64,000 bases of DNA from NCBI RefSeq assembly GCF_040717535.1, contig NZ_JBFEFI010000005.1, positions 1 to 64,000 on the forward strand. Direction: 5' to 3'. The notes below the pieces were generated by a model that had not been told where the DNA came from, ran no database searches, and saw nothing but the letters and a program-made list of their open reading frames with translations. A program made the translations under genes and the position numbers. This document shows, in pieces, positions 30,628 through 40,038 of this stretch; within the stretch, counting starts at the first letter, position 1; every line of letters starts with the position of its first letter. Source of the stretch: Thalassoglobus sp. JC818. Lineage in GTDB: Bacteria > Planctomycetota > Planctomycetia > Planctomycetales > Planctomycetaceae.

Positions 30628-31104
30628 TCATCTCGCCTTCTGTAAATTCAGTTCATGGGGAGCATCCAATGCGTGACGAGAAAGTGCGTCCCTAACTCGA
30701 AAAAGCCAGCCGGTATAGCTGAACCCCCGTACCGAATTGTCCACTTTGGTGAAAGGGCTCAATGACTCCTGAATTGGCCAGACGTTCCAGAGTCTGCTTC
30801 CAGTCATCAAAGTCTTCATTCGTTTTGAACCTGGACTCTCAATATTGGACCAAGCGCCATACGTCGATTCCATCAGGATGGTACAGGAACCCAACGTGAA
30901 CATTACCCCCCCGCCGTGATACATCGTGGACCAATCTTCTCCATCGACTCGGACAGAAACGGGCAACGTGTCTCTAAACGTGAATTCACTCGCTGAGGGG
31001 TCAATGTGTGAATGCGCTTCCAGAACCAGTTTCTGCTGAATTGCGACGTACTCTCGCATGATTTCAAAAACTCTCGTATCAGAAGAGTCAGCATCGGGAT
31101 TCAT
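30628..31104 (-). CDS. hypothetical protein
   Basis: 158 residues from ATG 31104 (a GTG one codon upstream is also open). No signal peptide or membrane segment. Composition and alternation look like a normal globular protein (for instance VSVRVDGEDWSTMYHGGGVMF and FSYTGWLFRVRDAL), but I recognise no family. The ribosome binding site is weak (GAGAAA). It stands between small membrane protein genes and tRNA-Ser. Confidence 0.5.
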   Translation of the reverse strand: MNPDADSSDTRVFEIMREYVAIQQKLVLEAHSHIDPSASEFTFRDTLPVSVRVDGEDWSTMYHGGGVMFTLGSCTILMESTYGAWSNIESPGSKRMKTLMTGSRLWNVWPIQESLSPFTKVDNSVRGFSYTGWLFRVRDALSRHALDAPHELNLQKAR

Positions 31105-31485
31105 CACATTTCTCGATCAAGCAGCTTCGAAGTCGTAGAGGCCGAAAACACATCCGAACGATATCAGAGATACAAAGAGACTGCCGCTCTGCTCAGAATG
31201 TTCACATGAAAGCCCCCCTCAAAGCGGTCATTTGTAGTTATTGAATCCATCGAGGCGACGGATATGCCGGTCACTCAATGCAGCGACACCCAGTAGATCA
31301 AGATTCGCGAGAGAGAGTGAATACTGGAAAGTCCAGAGTCGTCGTAGAAGAACTCGACACCCCAATCGCCCCTAAACCGGGGGTTCTTCGTACCAACAGC
31401 CCAGTTAGTTTTACTTCCTCCAGGTACCCAAACCTGAAGGGTCAGTAGAAGTCGTGTCACCTTCCAGCGAATTGGAAGAAGAGAG

Positions 31486-32205
<720 letters not shown>

Positions 32206-33039
32206 ATGGGGCGAAACTCAGCAGCTGGTTGCGGGATGAATGCATCGCACCAGAAGATCTTCTTCCAGGTTGCTCGTTCGCTGAAAGTCTGGATTCTAGT
32301 CCGGGCGACGAACCCAGAGTCGTTGCAATTCATCGGTCCAGATTACCCGGACGTCGTTCCGAAACCCCTGCTCTGCAAGGCGAAGACGGCTGAGAAAGGT
32401 CCGCATGCCGGTCTCGTCGTTTGCCCCATGATGGTGCCTGATTCCTTTTCGATTCCTCGCTATGATCGAGCGGTGAGCACCTGGAATTCGTGGGCTCCGC
32501 ATTGGGTTTCGTCGACGATGGAGCAGTCGTTCCGAAAAGACCGTGACTTTGGTGCTCCGATCGATTTCATGCAGAAGCTCTATCCCGGAATCCGAAGAGA
32601 TGGACTTCCTGATTCATACGGAGTGATCGACTCGACACACGACCCGCGATATGGATGCGTGGTTCTGCTCGAAGGCGGTAGGCGTTTTCTGATTCACGGA
32701 GACTACGACCTGTACGACGTCATCGATCCGGAAGATCCTCGCGACGTTTCCCTGTTCATTCGAAAAGTGAACGGGGCCAAGTCCGCTTACGGGCGACGCA
32801 CGCACGAAGTGCAGAAACTTCTCAATCAGGGGCTGGGGGCAGAGATGGTCCAACACGGCGAAGACCTTGCTTGGTACGGATCTCACAGCAACGACATGAT
32901 TCTCGCATTCAGCCCGGACCCATCCGGCGGCGGCCTGCTGGTCGTTCATTCGTTTGGGCAGGGTCCGCGTGCGATTGAGCGTGTCTTTCGTGAAGCATTC
33001 GAAGGCCGTAAACCGGGCGGAAGTCATTCTCGCGACTGA
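32206..33039 (+). CDS. putative ExoY/CyaA/edema-factor-type nucleotidyl cyclase, T6SS effector candidate
   Basis: 277 residues from ATG 32206 (GGAG 8-11 nt upstream; the open frame continues to 32161). Three blocks match the class II adenylyl cyclase toxins in order. Block 1: K53-x6-K60 in AKTAEKGPHAGLVV, compare the Bordetella CyaA block with K58-x6-K65 and AKSSDWGLQAGYIP. Block 2: D166-Y-D168 in GDYDLYDVI, compare ADIDMFAIM (Mg ligands). Block 3: EVQKLLNQGLGAEMVQHGED with H217, compare CyaA VVQHGTE. The Asn six residues after that histidine is not found at the same place (W223; N229 is further on), and the spacing D168-H217 is shorter than in ExoY or CyaA, so this is a compact and divergent version. 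No signal peptide, consistent with T6SS delivery. Known members make cAMP or cGMP inside eukaryotic cells after activation by host actin or calmodulin. PAAR, Hcp and VgrG genes lie just downstream. The family match is from memory of the motifs, not a search. Confidence 0.6.
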   Translation: MGRNSAAGCGMNASHQKIFFQVARSLKVWILVRATNPESLQFIGPDYPDVVPKPLLCKAKTAEKGPHAGLVVCPMMVPDSFSIPRYDRAVSTWNSWAPHWVSSTMEQSFRKDRDFGAPIDFMQKLYPGIRRDGLPDSYGVIDSTHDPRYGCVVLLEGGRRFLIHGDYDLYDVIDPEDPRDVSLFIRKVNGAKSAYGRRTHEVQKLLNQGLGAEMVQHGEDLAWYGSHSNDMILAFSPDPSGGGLLVVHSFGQGPRAIERVFREAFEGRKPGGSHSRD

Positions 33040-33319
33040 GGATGCGTCGCTGAGAGTCTTCGCCTTCACACTCTAGTGGTTGCCCTGAACTCGCTTGATC
33101 GTGTTTCGGTTAATGAGAGTTGCATCACCTCGTTGGAATTGATGCAAGCTTTTGACGAGACGCGTGATGCGATCGAAAGAGCTCTCAGAATTCGATCGAA
33201 AATCGGGACGCAGAATCGAGCTGCGTCTGAGATAGTCGTGAGATCGATCTCGCGAACACATTGCCTGTGGGTAGAGGTTCGCGACGAGAGTTTTTGAATT
33301 GAGCCCGGCGTCGTAGCGA

Positions 33320-33613
33320 TCAGCCGCCAATCAATACGGTCGGAAGGCCGAAGACGATTGAGCCACCGTGAGCTGTCATGTCGCCCATTCTCGCGGCCGG
33401 CTTTTTGCCGATCAGACAGGTGACTGAACCCTTGATGATCACGTCTGGAGGTCCGACGCAGGTGGCCATGTCGCCCATTCTCGCAGCTGGAATTCCGCCG
33501 ATCAAACAGGGCAGTCCCCCTGGCGGGAGAATTGGCCCGCCAACATGGGGGACGACTCCCGTGACCATCGGGCAAACATGCATATCTGTCACACGTGCTG
33601 CGGGCTGTCCCAT
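33320..33613 (-). CDS. PAAR domain protein (T6SS spike tip)
   Basis: 97 residues, entirely a PAAR domain. It forms the sharp cone that caps the VgrG trimer and can carry effectors. The repeated PAARVTDMHVCP, PAARMGDMATCVGPPD and PAARMGDMTAHGGS units and the Gly/Pro/Ile-rich linkers are diagnostic. No extension, so any effector must dock non-covalently. Start ATG 33613 with a strong GAGGAG 8 nt upstream. It is convergent with the cyclase-like gene and divergent from hcp. Confidence 0.95.
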   Translation of the reverse strand: MGQPAARVTDMHVCPMVTGVVPHVGGPILPPGGLPCLIGGIPAARMGDMATCVGPPDVIIKGSVTCLIGKKPAARMGDMTAHGGSIVFGLPTVLIGG

Positions 33614-34121
33614 TGCGCTTCTCCTCGATGTTTTAACTGCGGCTTCATTGTCGATCGCTGACTCGGATTGATCAACAGGATTGTCTTTAAAGACTTAAAA
33701 AGGCTCTTTGCAGTGTCTCAATGGTCAATCCGGTCCATTTCGTGGGATTCTGCGAGCAGCCGCACCTGAAAAGACTCTCCAGGACGCGATTCTCGTGGAA
33801 TCCTCAGACTCTCGGCGCACGAATTTCCCGCCAAGACACATACCAGTATCGTGGCAGTCGAAGCAACGTTTCGTACTTTCTTCTAAGATCCGGCCAGAAA
33901 TCGACAACTTCTTTCAGAATGCCGATCCATCGCTCGTCGAGCTGCCTGAAATCAGCGGTGAAACAGAAATTTCGATTTTCACCCAGAAACCACGCAACCC
34001 ATTCGAGGAATCTTCGAGAATAGGGGTGTCAGCATCAAGCGGGCAACAAAAAACTGGACGCAAACGCGACCGGTTGCACCTGAATCACTCACCTTTTCAC
34101 TTTCACTCAGGAGACGTTCAC
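33614..34121. other. divergent intergenic region PAAR-hcp
   Basis: About 510 bp. The plus-strand frame feeding into hcp from 33708 shows no codon pattern or family resemblance and is best seen as an accidental extension. The region must hold the promoters of the PAAR gene and of the hcp-vgrG series. Confidence 0.4.
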
Positions 34122-34607
34122 ATGGCAGCTTTCATGAAACTCGGCGACATCAAGGGCGAAGCAACAGACAACGATCACAAGGACTGGATCATCATTCAGT
34201 CGATGAGTTCTCCGATCTATCGCTCGATCCCTGAAGGTGCCAAAGACTCACAGCGAACAAAAGGGGAAACGACTCTCGGAGACGTTGTTGTCGTTCGCGA
34301 ACTCGACAAGTCGTCCACCAAACTTCAGGAAGCTTGTGCCAACGGAACGTTCTTCGACGAAGTGGAAATCCACTTCTGTACGACCGTCAAAAACAAGCAA
34401 CAGCCTTATCTGACTTACAAACTCAAAGACGTCGTCGTCACCAGCTACAGCTTCCACGGAAACTCAGCAGGCGACCCGATTCCGAGCGAAGAAATCACAC
34501 TCGGTTACACCGAAGTCGAATGGACCTACATCACTGTCGATCCTAAGACTGGCGACAAGAGCGGCAACGTTCCTGCGAAGTACAACCCTGGAAAAGGAGC
34601 GTCGTAG
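34122..34607 (+). CDS. hcp: T6SS inner tube protein Hcp
   Basis: 161 residues, the standard Hcp (TssD) length. Hcp hexamers stack into the tube that is fired from the cell and may carry small effectors. Recognisable features: AFMKLGDIKGEATDNDHKDW at the start, LGDVVVVRELDKSST, LTYKLKDVVVTSYSFHG and EEITLGYTEVEWTY. Start ATG 34122 with CAGGAG 8 nt upstream; the open frame upstream to 33708 is rejected. First gene of a plus-strand T6SS series with vgrG, the FHA gene, tssK and tssL. Confidence 0.95.
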   Translation: MAAFMKLGDIKGEATDNDHKDWIIIQSMSSPIYRSIPEGAKDSQRTKGETTLGDVVVVRELDKSSTKLQEACANGTFFDEVEIHFCTTVKNKQQPYLTYKLKDVVVTSYSFHGNSAGDPIPSEEITLGYTEVEWTYITVDPKTGDKSGNVPAKYNPGKGAS

Positions 34608-35018
34608 GGTCACGAACATGGTCCTCACGGGGCCAGTTCGGCGACATCCTCATCCGGTCCTTCAGCTCTCGCGTGAGCCTGCTGCATTCGATGAAATGAG
34701 CATTCACTCTCGCGAATCGCTGAAAACCGGAGGGGAAGACGTTCGAAGAGTGTTCTTGAAACCTGATTACCAAGTCGTTTCTCGATACACTCGTCGAGAC
34801 GCAAAGAATTTCGGAAGAGTTCTCATGCACCGGATTGCTGTGTCCTTCGACCGCTCGTCTCTGGATTTGCGGTTGAAGCCACAGCTTTTTTTGTGGTCAC
34901 ATTAAGCCGGTCCAAGATCGGTCAGGCAGAACTGAAGTCATCAAGTTTGAAAGCGATTGCCGGTGGACGTTAAAAATAAGAAGTCCCGCTGGGTCGTGCC
35001 GTACGAAAAAGGTGTGAA
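34608..35018. other. intergenic region hcp-vgrG
   Basis: About 410 bp. A 95-codon plus-strand frame starting near 34618 has no ribosome binding site and looks fortuitous. CCACA/TGTGG arms around a T-rich loop near 34880 could form a weak hairpin. Hcp is usually made in excess over VgrG, so partial termination here would make sense, but this is inference. Confidence 0.3.
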
Positions 35019-37001
35019 ATGATCGAGTTGAAACAAGATGATCGACCGCTGCAGATGACGAGCCCATTCGGAAGCGATGCCGTCGCTGAGTCTTTTAGTG
35101 GCGAAGAAATGGTGAACGGGCTGTTCCATTTCGATATCGAAGTCCTCTCCAGGAAGGATGACCTCGATCCAGCTGCCGTCCTCTTGAAACCGATCGACAT
35201 CAAAGTTCGGACGGCTGACGATGATTGGCGGTTCTTTAACGGAATCGTCAAGTCGTTCCGATACAGCGGCGGAGACGACCGTGTCCATTACTATCACATG
35301 GAAATCGTCCCCTGGTTCTGGCAATTGACGAAGTCGATGAACTGCAAAGTTCATGAATCGGCCGGTGGAAAATCGGTCAAGGAGATCGTTTCGGGTGTCT
35401 TCGACGAAAGCGGCTTTACTGACTATGAATGGAACTTGAGAGGTACTCCACCCAATCGCGACTACTGCCTTCAGTACCGCGAGACCGATTTCGAGTTCGT
35501 CAGCCGTCTGTTGGCTGAGGAAGGAATCTTCTACTTCTTCACACATGAAGAGGGAAAACACACGCTCCACCTGGTCGACAGTGCTGCTGACTGCAGCGAC
35601 TGCCCAGAGAGCGAAGTAAGACTGAACTTTCTGCTTTCAACCACAGATTCCCTCGATCATCTCGCCAGTTGGCAGCATATCCGCGAGGTAACGACCTCTG
35701 AATTCAAGCTGACGGATTATGACTTCGAAGATCCACAAGCCACGGAAAACTTTCTGACCGAGGAACAGACCGTTGTCGAAACGATGAGCTCAGCCGGCTC
35801 AACTGTTTACGATCATTCTTCATCCTCAGCAGCTGTCAAACCGAACTCCGCTTTGCTCAAGACTCGCGTTCAAAATCGAATCGAAGCTGAAGAAGCTGAC
35901 CACGAGACACTCTTCAGTTCCAGCGATCGCAGAACGTTCTATGCAGGAGGGAAGTTCACAGTCACCGAACACTTCGCCAAAGCTGAGGCCGGTACGAATT
36001 GGCTGTTGCTGAATGTTCAACACCGTGCTCACAGCGGCGGATACCTCGCCGGAGCTGGCGCGATCTCAGGTGTCTACTCAAACACGTTTCGTGCGATTCC
36101 CAGCGACAAAAATCCGCGGCCCCGCTACGCTCGCACCAAACCGATGATTCATGGGATTCAGTCAGCAGTCGTCGTCGGCCCTAGCGGTGACGAAATTCAT
36201 ACCGACGAATACGGTAGAGTCCGAATCCAGTTCCACTGGGACCTTGAAGGTGGAAAAGACGAATCGAGTTCGTGCTGGGTTCGAACGGTGACTCCGTGGG
36301 CGGGCACGAACTGGGGAATGATCGCGATTCCACGTATTGGACAGGAAGTCGTCGTAAACTTTCTGAATGGCGACATCGACAGTCCGGTCGTGATGGGCAT
36401 GCTCTACAACAAGGACAACATGCCTCCGTACGCCTTGGATGACAACAAGACTCAGTCCGGAATTAAGACTCACAGTACCGTCGGCGGCGGGGACGACAAT
36501 TTCAATGAACTTCGTTTCGAGGATAAGATCAACGAGGAAGAGGTTTACCTTCACGCGGAACGCGACTTCAATTGCGTGATCGAGAACAACGAAACTCGAG
36601 AAGTCGGCTACGAAAAGTCCGAAGAAGGAAACCAGGAAGTAAAAATCTACAACAATCAAGAGCTGACAGTCGGGGTTGGCAACTCCAACGGTGGAAGTCA
36701 AACGATCAAGATTGGCAAAGACCGTACGGTAACGCTCAACACCGGTGACGACTCACTCACGATTTCTCAGGGAAATCAGAAAACTAAGGTCTCACTCGGG
36801 AAGATTGAAACCGAAGCCATGCAATCGATCGAGCTGAAAGTCGGCTCGAACAGCATCAAGATTGACCAAACAGGCATTACACTCAAAGGAGTGATGGTCA
36901 AAATCAAAGGCGATGCCATGGTCGAGGCGAGTGCCCCAATGACAAATGTGAAAGCTGACGGAATCCTGGTCGTCAAAGGCGGAATGACCATGATTAACTA
37001 G
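35019..37001 (+). CDS. vgrG: T6SS spike protein VgrG
   Basis: 660 residues. The gp27-like part (residues about 1-380) contains GEEMVNGLFHFDIEVLS, LQYRETDFEFVSRLLAEEGIFYFF and VLKTRVQN-type sequences; the gp5-like OB part carries DEYGRVRIQFHWD, SSCWVRTVTPWAGTNWGMIAIPR and NGDIDSPVVMGMLYN. The C-terminus (about residue 500 on) is the repetitive Lys/Gly/Asn beta-prism needle (TIKIGKDRTVTLNTGDDSLTI, SNSIKIDQTGITLKG) and stops at GGMTMIN, so there is no effector extension. ATG 35019 has AAAGG upstream. VgrG trimers sit on the Hcp tube and receive the PAAR tip. Confidence 0.97.
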   Translation: MIELKQDDRPLQMTSPFGSDAVAESFSGEEMVNGLFHFDIEVLSRKDDLDPAAVLLKPIDIKVRTADDDWRFFNGIVKSFRYSGGDDRVHYYHMEIVPWFWQLTKSMNCKVHESAGGKSVKEIVSGVFDESGFTDYEWNLRGTPPNRDYCLQYRETDFEFVSRLLAEEGIFYFFTHEEGKHTLHLVDSAADCSDCPESEVRLNFLLSTTDSLDHLASWQHIREVTTSEFKLTDYDFEDPQATENFLTEEQTVVETMSSAGSTVYDHSSSSAAVKPNSALLKTRVQNRIEAEEADHETLFSSSDRRTFYAGGKFTVTEHFAKAEAGTNWLLLNVQHRAHSGGYLAGAGAISGVYSNTFRAIPSDKNPRPRYARTKPMIHGIQSAVVVGPSGDEIHTDEYGRVRIQFHWDLEGGKDESSSCWVRTVTPWAGTNWGMIAIPRIGQEVVVNFLNGDIDSPVVMGMLYNKDNMPPYALDDNKTQSGIKTHSTVGGGDDNFNELRFEDKINEEEVYLHAERDFNCVIENNETREVGYEKSEEGNQEVKIYNNQELTVGVGNSNGGSQTIKIGKDRTVTLNTGDDSLTISQGNQKTKVSLGKIETEAMQSIELKVGSNSIKIDQTGITLKGVMVKIKGDAMVEASAPMTNVKADGILVVKGGMTMIN

Positions 37002-37221
37002 CGCCGTCTGAATCGGTTCACCGAGAGACTTCAGACCGAGACCTCAATCCAAATGCCGTGAGAGATTCATCTGATCGGCCGTTCACAATGCCCTTATCGA
37101 GAAAAAAGCAAATCCTTGGTCAATCATTCGAGCGAGTTCACGAGAGCAATAACTGCTTTCCTGAATTCGCCCGAATTGATTTCGTAACCGAGCAAACTGC
37201 TTGAAGATGGAAGGATCAGAC

Positions 37222-38202
37222 ATGCCCGTTCAGCTCCATGTTGCCGCGGGGGATCACACTCACTGGCTTGTCGATCTGGTTGAGGGCCAAAAACTTGTGA
37301 TTGGTCGGAGCCCTGACGTGGATCTCTCCTTCGAAGCCGATTCACAAATGTCGGGCAGACATCTCCAGATTTCCTGTTCAGGTGAAACGGCACTGATCGA
37401 AGACTTGGGAAGCACGAACGGAACATTCGTCCGTGACAACCTCGTGACTTCTTCAACGCTGGCAAACGGTGATACGTTTCGCTGCGGGATCACAGAGTTC
37501 GTCATCAAAACAGTTACCAACGATGCAGCTGAAGCTTCCGCCCCAGCTGCGCAAACCGTCGTCCCCGCAGCAGCCGGTGGAGGCGCCGCAGCTGCTGCCC
37601 CGCCAAAGTCGGCCGCTCCGGTTTTCGTGGGTGTGTCGCTGCAGGTTGAGGGTTTCATCGAAGAGACCGCACCGCAAATTCTGGAACGGTTTCAGCTCGC
37701 CGATGCTTTTCCTATCGCACCAAATCCCGATGAAACTCCCGAGAGCTTTGCAACCCGACTTGTTGAAACTGAAGAAGCCAATCACTGCGTCACTTTCATG
37801 GCTTACGCTCTGCCGAAGCGAGCAGCCGTCTGGTGGCTGACGAAGTGCATTGAAGAAGTCGAAAGCATTCATGGTGAAGAAGATCAGAAGCTTCTCGAAC
37901 ACGTTCAAAAATGGGTCCTCGATCCGAGCGATGAACTCCGCCGTCACGGAATGCAGCAGGCAGAACTTCTCGAAATGTCCACACCTGCCAGTTGGGCTGC
38001 GGTGGGAGCGTTCTGGTCAGGAGGAAGTATGGGGCCAGTCGACACTCCGGTTGTCGAACCGAAGGACGAGCTCTTTGGAAAAGCAATCTCTGGCGGGACA
38101 ATTCTGGCTTCTGTCTTTCAAAAACCGGAGATGGCGTTCGAGAAACAGAAGTACTTCACAGAGCTTGGATTGAAAATCGCATCCGGCGAGATGAGCCTGT
38201 AA
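37222..38202 (+). CDS. FHA-domain protein with DUF6931-like C-terminus, T6SS-associated
   Basis: 326 residues from ATG 37222 (GAAGGA 7 nt upstream; ATG 37207 and TTG 37201 are also in frame). Residues about 1-95 form an FHA phosphothreonine-binding domain: VIGRSPDVDLSF, MSGRHLQI, LEDLGSTNGTFV-type strand with GSTNGTFVRDN. A linker rich in Ala, Pro and Gly follows. The C-terminal 200 residues are helical (FMAYALPKRAAVWWLTKCIEEVESI) and resemble the DUF6931 family as I remember it. FHA proteins control T6SS assembly after threonine phosphorylation, so a kinase is expected; the only one in the window is the kinase-WD40 protein 11 kb away. Confidence 0.85.
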   Translation: MPVQLHVAAGDHTHWLVDLVEGQKLVIGRSPDVDLSFEADSQMSGRHLQISCSGETALIEDLGSTNGTFVRDNLVTSSTLANGDTFRCGITEFVIKTVTNDAAEASAPAAQTVVPAAAGGGAAAAAPPKSAAPVFVGVSLQVEGFIEETAPQILERFQLADAFPIAPNPDETPESFATRLVETEEANHCVTFMAYALPKRAAVWWLTKCIEEVESIHGEEDQKLLEHVQKWVLDPSDELRRHGMQQAELLEMSTPASWAAVGAFWSGGSMGPVDTPVVEPKDELFGKAISGGTILASVFQKPEMAFEKQKYFTELGLKIASGEMSL

Positions 38203-38359
38203 GCCAATTGGGATCACGCCGCTGATTTGCAGTTACTGATTGTGTACACGAATTCGTGACATGCCATGCGAGAGTGCGGATTCAGAATCTCGGCGTTGGA
38301 AAATCCTCGGATTGTGATTACGCTCTGCGTATTTCCCGGGCGTTTGACACGAGTATGAT

Positions 38360-39775
38360 ATGAGTTCTCATTCAATTCATTGGGGTGAAGGGGTCTTCCT
38401 TCGTCCCCAGCACTTCCAGCTTGCTGATCAGCTTCAGCGCGAGGCATTGTCGATGTCTTGCCGCTGGGAGAACGCGTATCACTATGGCATTCATCATCTC
38501 GTGATTGATCGCGACTCGCTTGCTAACTGGCGTGTCTCAATTTCGGAATGCCAGGTTCGTCTGCCCGATGGAACTTCGGTTCGAATGCCGGAAGACTCCC
38601 ATCTGGCTGCCGAGGCAATTCCAAGAGACGCGCTGCCGAACGCAGAAGCCCGTGTCAAAGTCTATGTCGGAATTCGTGAAATTCGACGCGGAGCCAACAA
38701 TGCAGAAGGAGACGGGCCAGATGTCGAATCCCGCTATCTGAAACGAGAAACGGAAGTCGCCGACGAAAATAGCGCTGGCAACGTCGAACAAATCGGGGTG
38801 CGTGTCCTCAATCCTCGCATCTTGATTGGCGACGAAGCAGCTCGTGGTTACGACGCTGTTCCCATCATGCAATTGAAACTCGGAGCTGCTGCGGAATCAC
38901 CTCCTGAAATCGATCCCGACTATATCCCCCCCACGATCACTACTGAGTCGTCTTCCCAGATTTCTTACATCCTTCGCTCGATCTGTGATCAGCTGGGAGC
39001 AGAGTCGCAGCAACTTTCGCAACAAATTCGAGATCGTGGCGTCGCCTTCTCGAGCGGACACCGTGAAGATCTGGAAATGATTTCACGGCTTCAAGCTGTG
39101 AACGCCAGCCTCGGGGGAATCGCTCATCTGCCGACAAGCCGAGGGCTGCATCCCTTCCATGTTTATTCCGAACTCTGCCGGGCAGCTGGGATCACAGCCA
39201 TTTTCCGTGGGAATCGAAGCTATCCGCAAATCCCAGCCTACGATCATGACAATTTGATTCTCAGCTTTCAGTTCCTGTTCCAATTGCTGTCGACCGGCGA
39301 GAAGAAAGAGCGCTCATATGTTCGCGAGCCGTTCCGGGCTCAAGGGCTCCTCATGATGGTCCGACTCAACCCCGAGTGGCTCCAACCCGATTGGAGATTC
39401 TACATTGGCGTCGAGTGTGATCTTCCAACGGCGAATGTTTCGGAACTACTTTCCGAACGAGCTCTCGGCATGAAAGTCGGAAGCACCGACGACGTCGATC
39501 AGATCTACAAAATGGGCCGTAAGGGTGTTCGCATCGCTCCCGTGGCTGATCCTCCGCGACTCTTTCCACGAGCGAACTGGCACTATTACCGTGTCGAACG
39601 GGACACCGTCTGGGCAGATGTTGAACGCACGCTCAATCTCGGCATTCGCTTCAACGAAAAGTTCGTTGAAAGTCAAATCGCAGGCGAAGACAGAATCGAT
39701 GTCTTGAACCGCGACACGAACGAGAACAAGACGATGGCGTTTTCTCTGTTCGCGATGCGTCACGTCGAATCCTGA
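38360..39775 (+). CDS. tssK: T6SS baseplate protein TssK
   Basis: 471 residues, the usual TssK (ImpJ/VasE) length. The N-terminus is diagnostic: IHWGEGVFLRPQHFQLADQL, followed by WGxxxLxIDxxxLxxxxVxIxxC-type sequence (GIHHLVIDRDSLANWRVSISEC). TssK trimers link the baseplate to the membrane complex through TssL/TssM. ATG 38360 is the natural start. Lies 157 bp after the FHA gene and 263 bp before tssL, same strand. Confidence 0.93.
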   Translation: MSSHSIHWGEGVFLRPQHFQLADQLQREALSMSCRWENAYHYGIHHLVIDRDSLANWRVSISECQVRLPDGTSVRMPEDSHLAAEAIPRDALPNAEARVKVYVGIREIRRGANNAEGDGPDVESRYLKRETEVADENSAGNVEQIGVRVLNPRILIGDEAARGYDAVPIMQLKLGAAAESPPEIDPDYIPPTITTESSSQISYILRSICDQLGAESQQLSQQIRDRGVAFSSGHREDLEMISRLQAVNASLGGIAHLPTSRGLHPFHVYSELCRAAGITAIFRGNRSYPQIPAYDHDNLILSFQFLFQLLSTGEKKERSYVREPFRAQGLLMMVRLNPEWLQPDWRFYIGVECDLPTANVSELLSERALGMKVGSTDDVDQIYKMGRKGVRIAPVADPPRLFPRANWHYYRVERDTVWADVERTLNLGIRFNEKFVESQIAGEDRIDVLNRDTNENKTMAFSLFAMRHVES

Positions 39776-40038
39776 ATCAGTTTGCAAGTCCGAACGCTGC
39801 CTGACATCGTGTGCGTGATGAACGAGTCAATTCTCGTTCGGATCAAATCGAATTCGGCGTGACAGTCGATGATGAATCACTCGCGACTTGGATTTGACAC
39901 AGACAACTGACTCGACGATCATTCGGAAACTGAATGCAGCAAACAGGTTGAGCTTGACCCACGATTCATTCAGGTTGCAACGAAAGCTGGCTAGCAACCT
40001 GTCGTCACAGAGTCATTTCATTCCATGAAAACGAGGCT

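Noticed and set aside
33076-33297. 73-codon plus-strand frame between the cyclase-like gene and PAAR, considered as an immunity gene
   Set aside because: No ribosome binding site, overlapping open frames on the other strand, and no recognisable fold or family.
33708-34121. 138-residue N-terminal extension of Hcp
   Set aside because: Hcp is about 160 residues; ATG 34122 has a strong ribosome binding site and gives the family N-terminus.
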